Positions 26,201 through 34,696 are shown, counted from the first letter of the stretch. The stretch: 64,000 nt of DNA from Candidatus Gastranaerophilales bacterium HUM_9 (GCA_002103075.1 DABG01000018.1:62001-126000); one strand, 5' to 3'. Program-made: numbers and translations. The notes: generated by a model from the sequence alone, not told the origin.

Positions 26201-26486
26201 TTCCGAAACTGTCTTGTATTTGCTCTACGCTCACAGAGTTTTGTCATTTGTGACGTTGTCACAGTCGGCTTAATCTGTTGTCTTGACCAACTCGCGTTAA
26301 ACGTGTCTTCGGTTAAACGACATAATTATATTCTACTATTATGTCGTTCAAACCTCAGCACTCTGCTCGTTGGTCGCTCGCTATCCGGACTAACTTCGTG
26401 TCGTCCCCTCTCACAAAACAATACTTAATTGTTTTGTTCGGCAGAGTGCAAATCCGCAAATTCTGAATGACTGTTATTATTTAGTT
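26201..26486. repeat. 286-bp structured dispersed repeat, copy 1
   Basis: Matches 37857-38143 along its whole length with roughly 18-20 mismatches counted by eye. It contains AACGACATAAT/ATTATGTCGTT (26316-26326 with 26338-26348, an 11-bp perfect stem), CAAAACAAT/ATTGTTTTG (26414-26422 with 26428-26436, a 9-bp stem) and GTGAC-GTT-GTCAC. Its ends are loosely inverted relative to each other. It fills most of the 415-base gap between the convergent genes ending at 26120 and 26536. The rest of the gap has a CGTCATTGC fragment at about 26128 and nothing else recognised. Confidence 0.85.
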
Positions 26487-26535
26487 TTAGGTTATAGGTC
26501 GGGTTCAACGACTTGATTGAACCCAACAATGAATT

Positions 26536-27570
26536 TTACAAAGAACATTCTTGTTCTTCTAATACATCAATCAATCTATCAAGATGTTTCATTAGTGTTT
26601 TAAACTGTGGAATAGTCAAACTTTGTGCACCATCTGAATATGCTTTGTCAGGATTGTTATGAACCTCCATCATAATACCGTCAGCACCTGCAACAATCGC
26701 TGCCTTTGACATTGGTTCTATCAAATATCTTTGACCAGTTGCGTGGCTTGGGTCAACTATTATAGGTAAATGCGAATATTTTTTTATAACTCCAACCGCA
26801 GCCAAATCTAAAACATTTCTTGTATATCCTGAATCAAATCCTTTAATACCTCTTTCGCATAAAATTACATTAGTATTTCCGTTATACATAATATGTTCTG
26901 CTGCCAACAAGAATTCTTTAATCCCAGCTGCTGGACCACGTTTCAAAATTACGGGAGTATTACATTTCCCGATTGCTTTTAGTAATTTAAAGTTTTGCAT
27001 ATTTCTAGCACCTACCTGAATAACGTCTGCATAATCACAAACTAAAGGTAAATCTAATGTGTCCATAACCTCTGTAACTACAAGTAATCCTGTTTTTTCT
27101 CTAGCTGTTGCTAAATATTGTAATCCTTTTTCTTCCAACCCCTGAAAATCATAAGGTGATGTTCTTGGTTTGAATGCACCCCCACGCAAAAATTGAGCAC
27201 CCATCTCTTTTGCAGCATAAGCAACTTCTAATAAACCGTCAATATTTTCTTCAACACTACAAGGGCCAGCGATTACAACAGGTCTATTTTTACCGCCAAT
27301 TTTAACTCCGTTTGCAAACTCAATAACAGTATCTTCTTTTTGAGATTCACGGCTTGCCATCTTAAATGGATCTTGAATTATTTTTACTGCTTTAACGCCA
27401 TCAAAAGAATTTAAAGAATGAGGTTGAACAAGCCTTTTATCACCAATCGCAGCAATAACCGTCAACACTTCACCATAGTTAATATTTATCTTAAAATCTA
27501 AACTCTCTAAATGTTCAACGACTTTGTTTATCTGTTCTTTGGTAGCCCCAGGCTCCATAATTATAATCAT
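26536..27570 (-). CDS. aroF: 3-deoxy-7-phosphoheptulonate (DAHP) synthase, type I-beta
   Basis: First enzyme of the shikimate pathway, joining phosphoenolpyruvate and erythrose 4-phosphate. The first 70 residues form the ferredoxin-like regulatory domain found in Thermotoga-type enzymes (MIIIMEPGATKEQINKVVEH). The barrel follows with VVIAGPCSVE, FLRGGAFKPRTSPYDFQG, VIQVGARNMQNF, VILKRGPAAG, ILCERGIKGFD and PIIVDPSHATGQR, which hold the metal and substrate residues. Length 344. It starts one base after the radA stop, so it is translated from the radA transcript. Confidence 0.95.
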   Translation of the reverse strand: MIIIMEPGATKEQINKVVEHLESLDFKININYGEVLTVIAAIGDKRLVQPHSLNSFDGVKAVKIIQDPFKMASRESQKEDTVIEFANGVKIGGKNRPVVIAGPCSVEENIDGLLEVAYAAKEMGAQFLRGGAFKPRTSPYDFQGLEEKGLQYLATAREKTGLLVVTEVMDTLDLPLVCDYADVIQVGARNMQNFKLLKAIGKCNTPVILKRGPAAGIKEFLLAAEHIMYNGNTNVILCERGIKGFDSGYTRNVLDLAAVGVIKKYSHLPIIVDPSHATGQRYLIEPMSKAAIVAGADGIMMEVHNNPDKAYSDGAQSLTIPQFKTLMKHLDRLIDVLEEQECSL

Positions 27571-27571
27571 A

Positions 27572-28951
27572 CTAACTCCCTTTCTCTTGTGTTAAGCACG
27601 CAGAAATCGCATCAATAATTCTCTTAACCTTTATAACTTCAATACCGTCGAATTTTTCTTCAACATTATTAGAAGCAGGAATAATAATTTTCTTAAATCC
27701 TAACTTTGCTACCTCTTTTATACGTTTATCAATGTTATTTATGGCACGTATTTCGCCAGAAAGTCCGATTTCGCCAACAATAGCTGTATGGGAATCAATA
27801 ACGACATCTCTAGCGCAAGTTGCAACGGCTAACGCAATCCCTAAATCTGCAGCTGGCTCTTGAATATCAAACCCACCAATAACGTTTACATAAACGTCTT
27901 GTTTGGAAAGATTTAACCCAACACGTTTTTCTAATACTGCTAAAATTTGTAGAACCCTGCTAAAATCTACCCCATTAACAACTCTTCTTGGTGATGGGTA
28001 AGGTGTTGTTCCAACCAACGCTTGAATTTCAACAAGCATAGGTCTTGTACCTTCATTTGTAACAATTATTACACTACCAGTTGCTTGTGATTGGTTATAT
28101 TCTTTTAGGAACAGTTCACTTGGGTTTGATACTTCTATCAATCCTGAATTGCCCATCTCAAAAATTCCAACCTCTGATGTGTTCCCAAACCTGTTTTTAA
28201 CAGAGCGTAAAATTCTATATGATTTGTATTTGTCACCCTCAAAATGAATGACTGTATCAACCATATGTTCTAAAACCTTAGGTCCTGCGATGTTACCCTC
28301 TTTTGTTACGTGTCCGATAACTATCATTGTTATATTTTTACTTTTTGCAATATGAATAAGTTCATTACAACATTCTCTGATTTGAGAAACACTGCCTGCT
28401 GAACTTTGAATGTCAGGTGAATGAATAGCTTGAATACTATCAACAATTACAACATCGGGTGCGAATTCTAAAATTCTTGATTTAATTCCTTCAAAATTTG
28501 TTTGAGCATAAATATAAAGATTATCAGAGTTAACTTTTAATCTATCAGCTCTTAATTTAACTTGGCTAGCAGATTCTTCTGCTGAAACATAAAGTATTTT
28601 TTTATTATTTGCTGATAACTCACCACCTGTTTGTAGTAAAAGTGTTGATTTTCCAATTCCTGGATCACCTGCTAATAATACAACAGAGCCTTGAACCAAC
28701 CCACCACCTAGCACCCTGTCAAATTCAGAGATATTTGTTGCTAGTCTTATTTCGTTTCCAACGGTAACGTCTTTTATTAATACGGGTTCTTGAGCATCAT
28801 CTCTAAAATTTTTATGTTCAACAGAACCGTGTTTTGAAACAATCTCCTCAACAAAAGTGCCCCAGCTATTACACTCAGGACACTTTCCGATATATCTTGC
28901 TGTTTCATAACCACATTGTTGACATACATATTTTGATTTAACTTTAGCCAT
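27572..28951 (-). CDS. radA: DNA repair protein RadA
   Basis: RecA-like branch-migration ATPase/helicase involved in recombination repair. The N-terminal zinc finger has C10, C13, C24 and C27. Walker A is GDPGIGKST (95-103), the RadA-specific KNRFG is at 252-256, and a C-terminal Lon-like domain without protease function contains VNVIGGFDIQEPAADLGIAL. Length 459 is normal. TATAAT ends six bases before the ATG and no ribosome binding site is visible, so the mRNA may be leaderless, although it is followed by aroF in the same direction. Confidence 0.96.
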   Translation of the reverse strand: MAKVKSKYVCQQCGYETARYIGKCPECNSWGTFVEEIVSKHGSVEHKNFRDDAQEPVLIKDVTVGNEIRLATNISEFDRVLGGGLVQGSVVLLAGDPGIGKSTLLLQTGGELSANNKKILYVSAEESASQVKLRADRLKVNSDNLYIYAQTNFEGIKSRILEFAPDVVIVDSIQAIHSPDIQSSAGSVSQIRECCNELIHIAKSKNITMIVIGHVTKEGNIAGPKVLEHMVDTVIHFEGDKYKSYRILRSVKNRFGNTSEVGIFEMGNSGLIEVSNPSELFLKEYNQSQATGSVIIVTNEGTRPMLVEIQALVGTTPYPSPRRVVNGVDFSRVLQILAVLEKRVGLNLSKQDVYVNVIGGFDIQEPAADLGIALAVATCARDVVIDSHTAIVGEIGLSGEIRAINNIDKRIKEVAKLGFKKIIIPASNNVEEKFDGIEVIKVKRIIDAISACLTQEKGS

Positions 28952-28957
28952 ATATTT

Positions 28958-28986
28958 ATTATAGCTTAAATGTGATTATCTGACAT
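28958..28986 (-). promoter_or_regulatory. radA promoter, leaderless arrangement
   Basis: On the minus strand ATGTCA (28986-28981), a 17-base spacer and a perfect TATAAT (28963-28958), then six bases to the radA ATG. It lies in the 43-base gap after the upstream gene. Confidence 0.55.
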
Positions 28987-28994
28987 TTTCTTAA

Positions 28995-29933
28995 TTATTC
29001 TTCATCAGCTGCTTTATCTTCGCTAGGAACATCTGCTTCTTCTGCTCTAGCCAACAACTCTTCATTTTCTTTTCTTAAAGCCTTATTTTCTGCTGAATAG
29101 GTATTAACAAGAGTTTTTGCTGTATCAAATTGAGCTTGTTTCAATTCAGCTTTCATATTATTTACTTTCTTAGTATCAGCAGCTGCTTTTCCAATAATAG
29201 CACCCAATGTCGCAAATACTAAAACGGTTGGAGCATTCTTAACTAAATGCTTACCTGCTGTTTTTGAAGCGCTTGCAATAGTTTTAGCTGCTGGACTTTC
29301 GATAACTGTTTTCGCAAATGTCTTAACAGATGCTGGGATTGCGTTTGCAACTTTACCTGCAACTGTACCAATTTTTGACATGCCAGTTTTTACAAATTCA
29401 GGAGTAGAAACTTTACTAGCAACTTTTTCAGCTACTTTCTTTCCTGCGTCTAATACAGGGTTCAAAACCTTTTTACCTGTATTCATAACTTTTGGACTTG
29501 CTATTGCCTTATCAGCCAAAGCAGTTAAACCAACATAAGCACCGATTGTTGCAGCAATATTAGCCATTGCAGCTGCAACTGGGTGTTTTGCTTCTTCCTT
29601 AGCCATCTTAGGACTGTTGTTCACAATTGCTTTATTAGCACCTGCAACCAATACAGGAGCTGCTAAAGCTAATCCCCAGCTAAGACCACTCATTAATGAT
29701 CCTTTTACACCTTTTTTCATAGCCAAACCTGATGCTACAGCAACTAAAGGTAGTGTTTTTAATGTTGCATTTACATGTTTATCAAACTTTTTGTTTTCTT
29801 CACCATACGCTTGGTTGAAGCCTTTTTTAACTAAACGGTTGATTGATTTATCACTCGCATTTACAAATCTTTCTGCTCTTGCCGTCGCTACATTGTTGTA
29901 ACTTGTATTAGCACCTATTGAATCCACTAACAT
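28995..29933 (-). CDS. unknown Ala/Lys-rich protein with hydrophobic segments and C-terminal coiled coil
   Basis: 312 residues, not recognised. The polar N terminus MLVDSIGANTSYNN has no signal peptide. Ala/Gly-rich hydrophobic segments lie near residues 59-70, 80-98, 118-136 and 246-264 (APTVLVFATLGAIIGKAAAD). Between them is a repetitive Lys/Ala/Val region (VLDAGKKVAEKVASKVSTPE) that looks amphipathic. It ends in an acidic coiled coil (ENKALRKENEELLARAEEAD). AAAGGAG eight bases upstream fixes the ATG at 29933. The frame extends to 30038 but that part lacks a ribosome binding site. Divergent from the gene at 30092. Confidence 0.75.
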   Translation of the reverse strand: MLVDSIGANTSYNNVATARAERFVNASDKSINRLVKKGFNQAYGEENKKFDKHVNATLKTLPLVAVASGLAMKKGVKGSLMSGLSWGLALAAPVLVAGANKAIVNNSPKMAKEEAKHPVAAAMANIAATIGAYVGLTALADKAIASPKVMNTGKKVLNPVLDAGKKVAEKVASKVSTPEFVKTGMSKIGTVAGKVANAIPASVKTFAKTVIESPAAKTIASASKTAGKHLVKNAPTVLVFATLGAIIGKAAADTKKVNNMKAELKQAQFDTAKTLVNTYSAENKALRKENEELLARAEEADVPSEDKAADEE

Positions 29934-30091
29934 ACACATCACTCCTTTTACACTATATTTATAATAATGCTTATGAACATATTTTTTGCTGTTTTGAAAA
30001 CGATTTTTTACATTTCTTAAACATGTAGCAATTTTCATGAAAAAATCTACTTTATATACATGAAAGGTTAGGAAACAAAAGGTTTACGTAT

Positions 30092-30709
30092 ATGACTACC
30101 CCTATTTCAACAGGTTTTAATAATAGTGCACAAAACTATGCAGGTATAGGTATTTACTGTAATGTCATTGACCCTAGTAAATTACCACCAGATCACCCAT
30201 TGTTGAAAGGTAATATGCCAAATTGTACAGTTGTTGGTCCTGGTGGCTCTCAACCAAACTATGGTCCTGGATATTATGTAAACAATTATGCAAATAATGT
30301 AACGAAAAAACGAGTTACAATTTTAACTGATGAATATCTTCAAAAGCTAGATAAGATGTTAGATGGAAACGATACAACACTTAGAGAATATGCTGCAAGT
30401 GAAGTTGTAAAAAGGTTTCAAGAAGATAAAACAAGAATGGACGATAAAGCATTGAACGCTCTTGTAAACAAAATGTTGTTAGACCCTTATGACCATAAGG
30501 TTAGAGGTCGTGGATTAATGTTACTTGACACAAATCTTGCATCAGGTGATGATAATACTATGGCAGTATTGGATAAAATTTCGCAAGATCCTAATTTACA
30601 GGATAGTGATAAAGGTAAGATTGAAACTTGTAAGCTTCAATTGAGTGCTAAAACAACTTTGGTTAATACACCTGTTTCTACCCCTGCTTCGTTAGGAGGT
30701 GATGTATAA
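30092..30709 (+). CDS. unknown protein, possible HEAT-like helical domain
   Basis: 205 residues. The N-terminal 70 residues are Pro/Gly/Asn-rich and probably disordered (TVVGPGGSQPNYGPGYYVNN). From about 75 to 185 the protein is helical with alternating pattern (TLREYAASEVVKRFQED, ALNALVNKMLLDP, RGRGLMLLDTNLA), reminiscent of HEAT-type repeats but without a signature I can name. There is no signal peptide or membrane helix. AAAAGG stands about ten bases before the ATG. Its stop overlaps the next ATG by one base (TAATG), so the two proteins are coupled and may act together. Confidence 0.7.
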   Translation: MTTPISTGFNNSAQNYAGIGIYCNVIDPSKLPPDHPLLKGNMPNCTVVGPGGSQPNYGPGYYVNNYANNVTKKRVTILTDEYLQKLDKMLDGNDTTLREYAASEVVKRFQEDKTRMDDKALNALVNKMLLDPYDHKVRGRGLMLLDTNLASGDDNTMAVLDKISQDPNLQDSDKGKIETCKLQLSAKTTLVNTPVSTPASLGGDV

Positions 30710-31212
30710 TGGCTATTTCAAGTTTAATTGGAAGGTATGCTGTTAAAGCTGCTGGTGCAGTCGGTGTAGGTATTCTTACTTATGATGCACACAAAAGAGG
30801 CGTACTTCACGGTGAAATAAATAAAAATAAGCATGACTTTCAAGCTCTTGATTATTATTATGAAAACTCAAGAAATCTAAATACCGACAGTCATTTTAAT
30901 TCAAATATGAAAGATAAGCTCTTTAAATGGGAGCTTGATAATAATTTAAGAGGCTTTGTAAATAAAGGTCTTGGCTATGTGAAAGGTTTTGTCGGAATGG
31001 TAACAGATGACGTCTTACCATGGGCATTGTCTATAGCAGCTATTGGCGTAAGAGGTGCTAAAAAAATTCCTGCACCTACTACAGCAAACCCTAATGCAAC
31101 AAAAACAGTTATGTCTATGGGGTCAAAAGTTGCTGGTGCAGCTCTAGGACTTTATACAGCCTACGCTTTTATTAAAAATATTTGTGGTTTCGGTGTTACT
31201 GAAACAAAATAA
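30709..31212 (+). CDS. unknown membrane-associated protein coupled to upstream gene
   Basis: 167 residues. An N-terminal Ala/Gly-rich hydrophobic segment (AVKAAGAVGVGILTY, about 10-24), a polar charged middle, a hydrophobic segment near 100-113 (VLPWALSIAAIGV) and another at 136-157 (VAGAALGLYTAYAFIKNIC). Not recognised. The start codon overlaps the stop of the HEAT-like gene. The composition resembles the proteins at 25320 and 28995, suggesting a lineage-specific set of small membrane proteins. Confidence 0.7.
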   Translation: MAISSLIGRYAVKAAGAVGVGILTYDAHKRGVLHGEINKNKHDFQALDYYYENSRNLNTDSHFNSNMKDKLFKWELDNNLRGFVNKGLGYVKGFVGMVTDDVLPWALSIAAIGVRGAKKIPAPTTANPNATKTVMSMGSKVAGAALGLYTAYAFIKNICGFGVTETK

Positions 31213-31220
31213 TAAAGTTT

Positions 31221-32513
31221 TTAGGCTTCTTTTTTACTAAGCTCCATATCAATATAGAATTTTGTATATTCACCCTCTTGGCTTTCTACACCGAGTTTTC
31301 CACCGTGTGCTTCTACAATCTTCTTTGATAAATACAAACCTAAGCCAGTACCAATTTTTCTAAATTTTTTGCTTGCTGAAAAATATTTATTAAAGATTTT
31401 TTCTATGTCTTCTGCGGAAATTCCTTTTCCATAATCTTTTACAATTATTTGTGATTTTTCATTAACAATTTTTGCAATTATTTCAATATCTGTATTGCTC
31501 TTTCCATACAATATAGCATTATTTACAAGGTTTTTTAGAACACGTTTAAAATGCAAAAAATCAATCTCAATATCATAATCTTCCGGCACAATTACAACAA
31601 TCTTGTTATTTGTTTTTTGTGCAATATATGTCATTTCATCTGCTACGATATTCAAGAATTTTTTAACAGATATTTTTTCTAAATTTAAATCAATTTCATC
31701 TTCTTTTAATCGGTATGTTTCAAGTACAATCTGAACTAAATCTAAAAGTTCTTTATTAGATGCTTTCATGTTTTCTAACGCTTCTTTTTGTTTATCGTTA
31801 AGTGTACCGAATTTCTCTTGCAAGAAAAATTCAAGCATATTTGCTTCTGCAATAATTGGAACCTTCAAATCGTGGGTCAAAGTAGCAACAAAATCTTCTT
31901 TCAAAGAGTCTATCTCTTTTTGATTAGTATAGTTTGTAATCACAAGCATATACTTGTCATCGTGTTCTTTGCCTTTTATTTGTCTAACACTTGCCTTAAA
32001 ATATAAATCTTTAATACCCTTAATAAAAATTTCATCATTTTTTAAATCAATAATATCCTTATCATCAAGCGTTTTTATATAATCAAAAATATTTTCGCCA
32101 ACAATATCGTCTTTTTTAAACCATTTTTTTATCTTCGCATTTACCCTTAAAATAACATATTTTTCATCAAGCACTAAAACCCCATCAGATAAAGAGTTAA
32201 ATAAAGCCGCCAAGAGTTTATATTGCCCTGTCAATTCAGATTGATATTCAACAATCATTTGTTCTCTATCGTTCAAGGTTTCAATCATACGATTAACGCT
32301 TTCAGAGATATTTTTCATTTCTGGGTGAATTGAAGTTTCAACTCTTGCTGACAAATTCCCATAACGAACAGAAGTGATAATATTATTAATATCACTCATA
32401 GCTTCAACAACACCATCAAATTTCTTTTTTTGTTCTGCACATTTTTTTTGATGCAAATACAACTTTACACCCAAAACAGCAATTATTAATACTAAAATAA
32501 TGTTTAAAATCAT
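31221..32513 (-). CDS. PAS-containing sensor histidine kinase, orphan
   Basis: 430 residues: one N-terminal membrane helix (3-20), a HAMP-like linker (about 40-90), a PAS domain (about 98-195), then the kinase core. H-box FVATLTHDLKVPI has H214 as phosphoacceptor. N-box NLVNNAILYG, G1 DYGKGIS, F-box-like IFNKYFSA and G2 GTGLGLYLS are intact, so it should be active. With only one helix and no periplasmic loop it probably senses internal or membrane signals. No response regulator is adjacent. It follows trxA with two bases between, suggesting co-transcription with thioredoxin. Confidence 0.92.
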   Translation of the reverse strand: MILNIILVLIIAVLGVKLYLHQKKCAEQKKKFDGVVEAMSDINNIITSVRYGNLSARVETSIHPEMKNISESVNRMIETLNDREQMIVEYQSELTGQYKLLAALFNSLSDGVLVLDEKYVILRVNAKIKKWFKKDDIVGENIFDYIKTLDDKDIIDLKNDEIFIKGIKDLYFKASVRQIKGKEHDDKYMLVITNYTNQKEIDSLKEDFVATLTHDLKVPIIAEANMLEFFLQEKFGTLNDKQKEALENMKASNKELLDLVQIVLETYRLKEDEIDLNLEKISVKKFLNIVADEMTYIAQKTNNKIVVIVPEDYDIEIDFLHFKRVLKNLVNNAILYGKSNTDIEIIAKIVNEKSQIIVKDYGKGISAEDIEKIFNKYFSASKKFRKIGTGLGLYLSKKIVEAHGGKLGVESQEGEYTKFYIDMELSKKEA

Positions 32514-32515
32514 AC

Positions 32516-32833
32516 CTAAATATATTTTTCTATATTTGAAACAATAGTTGACTTAGGCATTACGCCTGCCATACGTTCTACTGATTCACTATTCTTAAAC
32601 ACCAATAAACTTGGCAATCCGCTCACTGAATATTGAGTAAGCAATTCTCTATTATTATCTGCATCAACTTTCACAAACTTAACTTTGTCAGAATAAGTTT
32701 CGCTAAGTTCTTCAAGCATTGGCATCATTTTTCTACAAGGTCCACACCATTTTGCATTAAAATCAACCACTACTGGTAGTTCTGAATACAAAACTTCTTC
32801 TGCAAAATTTTCAGAATTTATTTCTTTAATCAT
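32516..32833 (-). CDS. trxA: thioredoxin
   Basis: 105-residue thioredoxin with the WCGPC active site (C30, C33), the cis-proline loop GLPSLLVF and the buried aspartate in VVVDFNAKW. The ATG at 32833 gives the standard length with AGGGA upstream. A longer frame to 32875 would add a non-family N terminus. It reduces protein disulfides in the cytoplasm. It is the first gene of a minus-strand pair with the histidine kinase, so redox-linked signalling is conceivable but not shown. Confidence 0.93.
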   Translation of the reverse strand: MIKEINSENFAEEVLYSELPVVVDFNAKWCGPCRKMMPMLEELSETYSDKVKFVKVDADNNRELLTQYSVSGLPSLLVFKNSESVERMAGVMPKSTIVSNIEKYI

Positions 32834-32950
32834 TATGTTTTTCCCTATAATCACTATAAACCATATACTGTTCAATAACTATAGCATATATATCATTTTT
32901 ATGCTATTATTCTTTTGGGGAATTAAAATAAATTAAGGGATTATAAGGGA

Positions 32951-33868
32951 ATGGCAAGAAAAAAAGTTATAGAAATCGTACTTGATACAGAAACAACAGG
33001 ACTAGATTTTACAAAAGAAAAAATAATAGAATTTGCAGCAGTAAGACTTGAAAACGGCAAAATCAAAGATACGTTTCAAACTCTTATAAACCCAGAACAA
33101 CATATTAGAAAATCAAGTATGGCAATCCACGGTATCACGCAAGAAATGGTTGCAGATGCACCTACAGAAGCAGAAATTTTGCCTAAGATAGCTGAATTCA
33201 TTGGAGATTACCCAATTGTTGCTCATAATGCAATTTTTGACCACTCATTCTTAAACGAAGCATACAAAAGGGTATTTAAAAAGAAATTTGAAAACGAAAA
33301 AATTGATTCTCAGCAAATGTTCAAAGAAATTTGTCCAGATTTAGAATCACACGGACTTGTTGCGTTGACAGAAAAATTCAATGTGACAATGGAGAACCAC
33401 CATAGAGCAATGGACGACACTATGGGTTTAGCTCTTGCTTATCCAAAACTAAAAAAACTTTATCTTCAAAAATACGATTGGCAAGTAAAACAATTAGATA
33501 ATATTGACTACTTGTTTGAAAGATATTTGAGAATTCAACAAAGTATCAATACAATGCAAGCAGAGCTTCAAGACTTAAAATCAATCTTCAAACTTCACTT
33601 TGAACTTGGGGGAAAACCGATTGAAGCTGAAAGTGGTGACACGATGATTTATCAATCAAAAAAATCATTTGGTTACAAACTTGCTGATATTAAAGGCGTT
33701 CTAGAAGAACTAGGTGCATTTGAAAAAGCAGTTAAGGTAAACAATGGGTTCATTGATAGACTTTGTAATGGTTTGAGCCTTTCTGATGAGAATAGAAAAA
33801 TTTTGAGAGATGCAAGAAGAACCTTGTCAGAAACAAGAAACTTGCAAGTGCTTAAACCTAATAAGTAA
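32951..33868 (+). CDS. DnaQ-like DEDDh 3'-5' exonuclease
   Basis: Exonuclease domain in residues 1-175. Exo I DTETTGLDF has the first catalytic acid pair. Exo II is IVAHNAIFDHSFL. Exo III is HHRAMDDT with the catalytic histidine and aspartate. This arrangement is found in polymerase III epsilon and in PolC-type proofreading domains. The remaining 130 residues (from about 176) form a helical extension ending in KILRDARRTLSETRNLQVLK, which I do not recognise. It could bind a polymerase or DNA. AAGGGA precedes the ATG. A single-gene unit upstream of rnpB. Confidence 0.88.
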   Translation: MARKKVIEIVLDTETTGLDFTKEKIIEFAAVRLENGKIKDTFQTLINPEQHIRKSSMAIHGITQEMVADAPTEAEILPKIAEFIGDYPIVAHNAIFDHSFLNEAYKRVFKKKFENEKIDSQQMFKEICPDLESHGLVALTEKFNVTMENHHRAMDDTMGLALAYPKLKKLYLQKYDWQVKQLDNIDYLFERYLRIQQSINTMQAELQDLKSIFKLHFELGGKPIEAESGDTMIYQSKKSFGYKLADIKGVLEELGAFEKAVKVNNGFIDRLCNGLSLSDENRKILRDARRTLSETRNLQVLKPNK

Positions 33869-33963
33869 GTGATGGGAAGAGACATATAATGTAATTTAGT
33901 ATCTCTACAAAGTTTCTGTACGTAGAACTGTAGATCAGGGATTTCTACCCCAACAAAACTTTC

Positions 33964-33993
33964 TTGTTAATCGCATGAGAATTATGTTATACT
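33964..33993 (+). promoter_or_regulatory. rnpB promoter
   Basis: TTGTTA (33964-33969), an 18-base spacer and TATACT (33988-33993). The predicted transcription start falls at about 34000, exactly where the P1 helix of the RNA begins. Confidence 0.7.
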
Positions 33994-33999
33994 AAAAAC

Positions 34000-34342
34000 G
34001 TAAAGTAGTCGGGTAATCGCGCTTATTTATAAGTGAGGAAAGTCCGTGCATTCAAGAACAGGCTTCCGGAGAAACTCCGGACGGTGCGAACCGGTGGATA
34101 GTGCCACAGAAATGTAGACTGCCGATGGGTTGCAAAACCACAGGCGATGGTGCAACGGTGAGTTAAGAGCTTCACCAGTAATATTGAGAAATATTAGCTA
34201 GGTAAACCCAAGCCGAATGCAAGATTAAATTGGAGATTAAGGTTGTTCGCCAACTCCTAAAAAATCGCTAGAGATTACGAGTAATCGTAATACCAGACAG
34301 ATGATTGCCTAGAAACAGAACACGGCTTATGAGCTACTTTAC
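34000..34342 (+). ncRNA. rnpB: RNase P RNA, class A
   Basis: Catalytic RNA that matures tRNA 5' ends. The conserved core is plain: GAGGAAAGTCCGTGCA near 34036-34051, AGAGCTTCACCAG around 34167-34179, GGTAAACCCAAGCCGAA around 34201-34217 and AGAACACGGCTTATGAG near 34317-34333. The ends pair perfectly (GTAAAGTAG at 34000-34008 with CTACTTTAC at 34334-34342), forming helix P1 and fixing both boundaries. Length of about 343 is normal for a bacterial class A RNA. It has its own promoter and terminator. Confidence 0.97.
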
Positions 34343-34352
34343 TTTTATTTTT

Positions 34353-34385
34353 AAGGGGCTTGCGGTTTGACCGCAAGCCCCTTAA
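34353..34385 (+). terminator. rnpB intrinsic terminator
   Basis: AAGGGGCTTGCGG (34353-34365), a 5-base loop and CCGCAAGCCCCTT (34371-34383), a perfect 13-bp GC-rich stem followed by a short AT tail. It starts ten bases after the mature RNA end. It is symmetrical enough to stop the convergent DUF378 transcript as well. Confidence 0.85.
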
Positions 34386-34405
34386 TTGCATAATCATTTT
34401 GCAAA

Positions 34406-34621
34406 TTAATAATTGCTATGATGTTTCTTATAACACATACACGCAGTTATACCAGAAACGATTGCTGATAAACCAACTAATATATAGATTATTCTTGTCA
34501 ACATAGACATTTCACCGAACAAACGAGCCACAAGGTCAAACCTAAACAACCCTACTAAACCCCAATTCAAAGCACCAATTAGAACCAATACGAATGAAGA
34601 CATTTTTAAAAATTTATACAT
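34406..34621 (-). CDS. DUF378 family small membrane protein
   Basis: 71 residues with two hydrophobic helices (FVLVLIGALNWGLVGLF and RIIYILVGLSAIVSGITACM) joined by a short charged loop, matching the DUF378 pattern with GALNWGLVG. Function unknown. A strong AAAGGAGG ribosome binding site stands before the ATG but is paired into a perfect hairpin (separate entry). It follows the emrA-like gene by 75 bases on the same strand and runs toward rnpB. Confidence 0.9.
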   Translation of the reverse strand: MYKFLKMSSFVLVLIGALNWGLVGLFRFDLVARLFGEMSMLTRIIYILVGLSAIVSGITACMCYKKHHSNY

Positions 34622-34658
34622 TATAACCTCCTTTTAAAGTATCATAAGGAGGTTATAA
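34621..34658 (-). promoter_or_regulatory. Shine-Dalgarno-sequestering hairpin of DUF378 gene
   Basis: TTATAACCTCCTT (34621-34633) and AAGGAGGTTATAA (34646-34658) are perfect 13-bp inverted copies with a 12-base loop. In the minus-strand mRNA the upstream arm contains the anti-Shine-Dalgarno CCTCCTT. It pairs with the ribosome binding site of the DUF378 gene and reaches the A of its ATG. No T-run follows, so this is a translational switch rather than a terminator. Confidence 0.75.
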
Positions 34659-34696
34659 ACTGTTTTATTAAATTTTTTATCCGACATTTGTCTAGA

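Noticed and set aside
34621..34658. Intrinsic terminator of the emrA-like gene
   Set aside because: The stem is not GC-rich throughout, has no T-run on the minus strand, and its downstream arm is exactly the DUF378 ribosome binding site.
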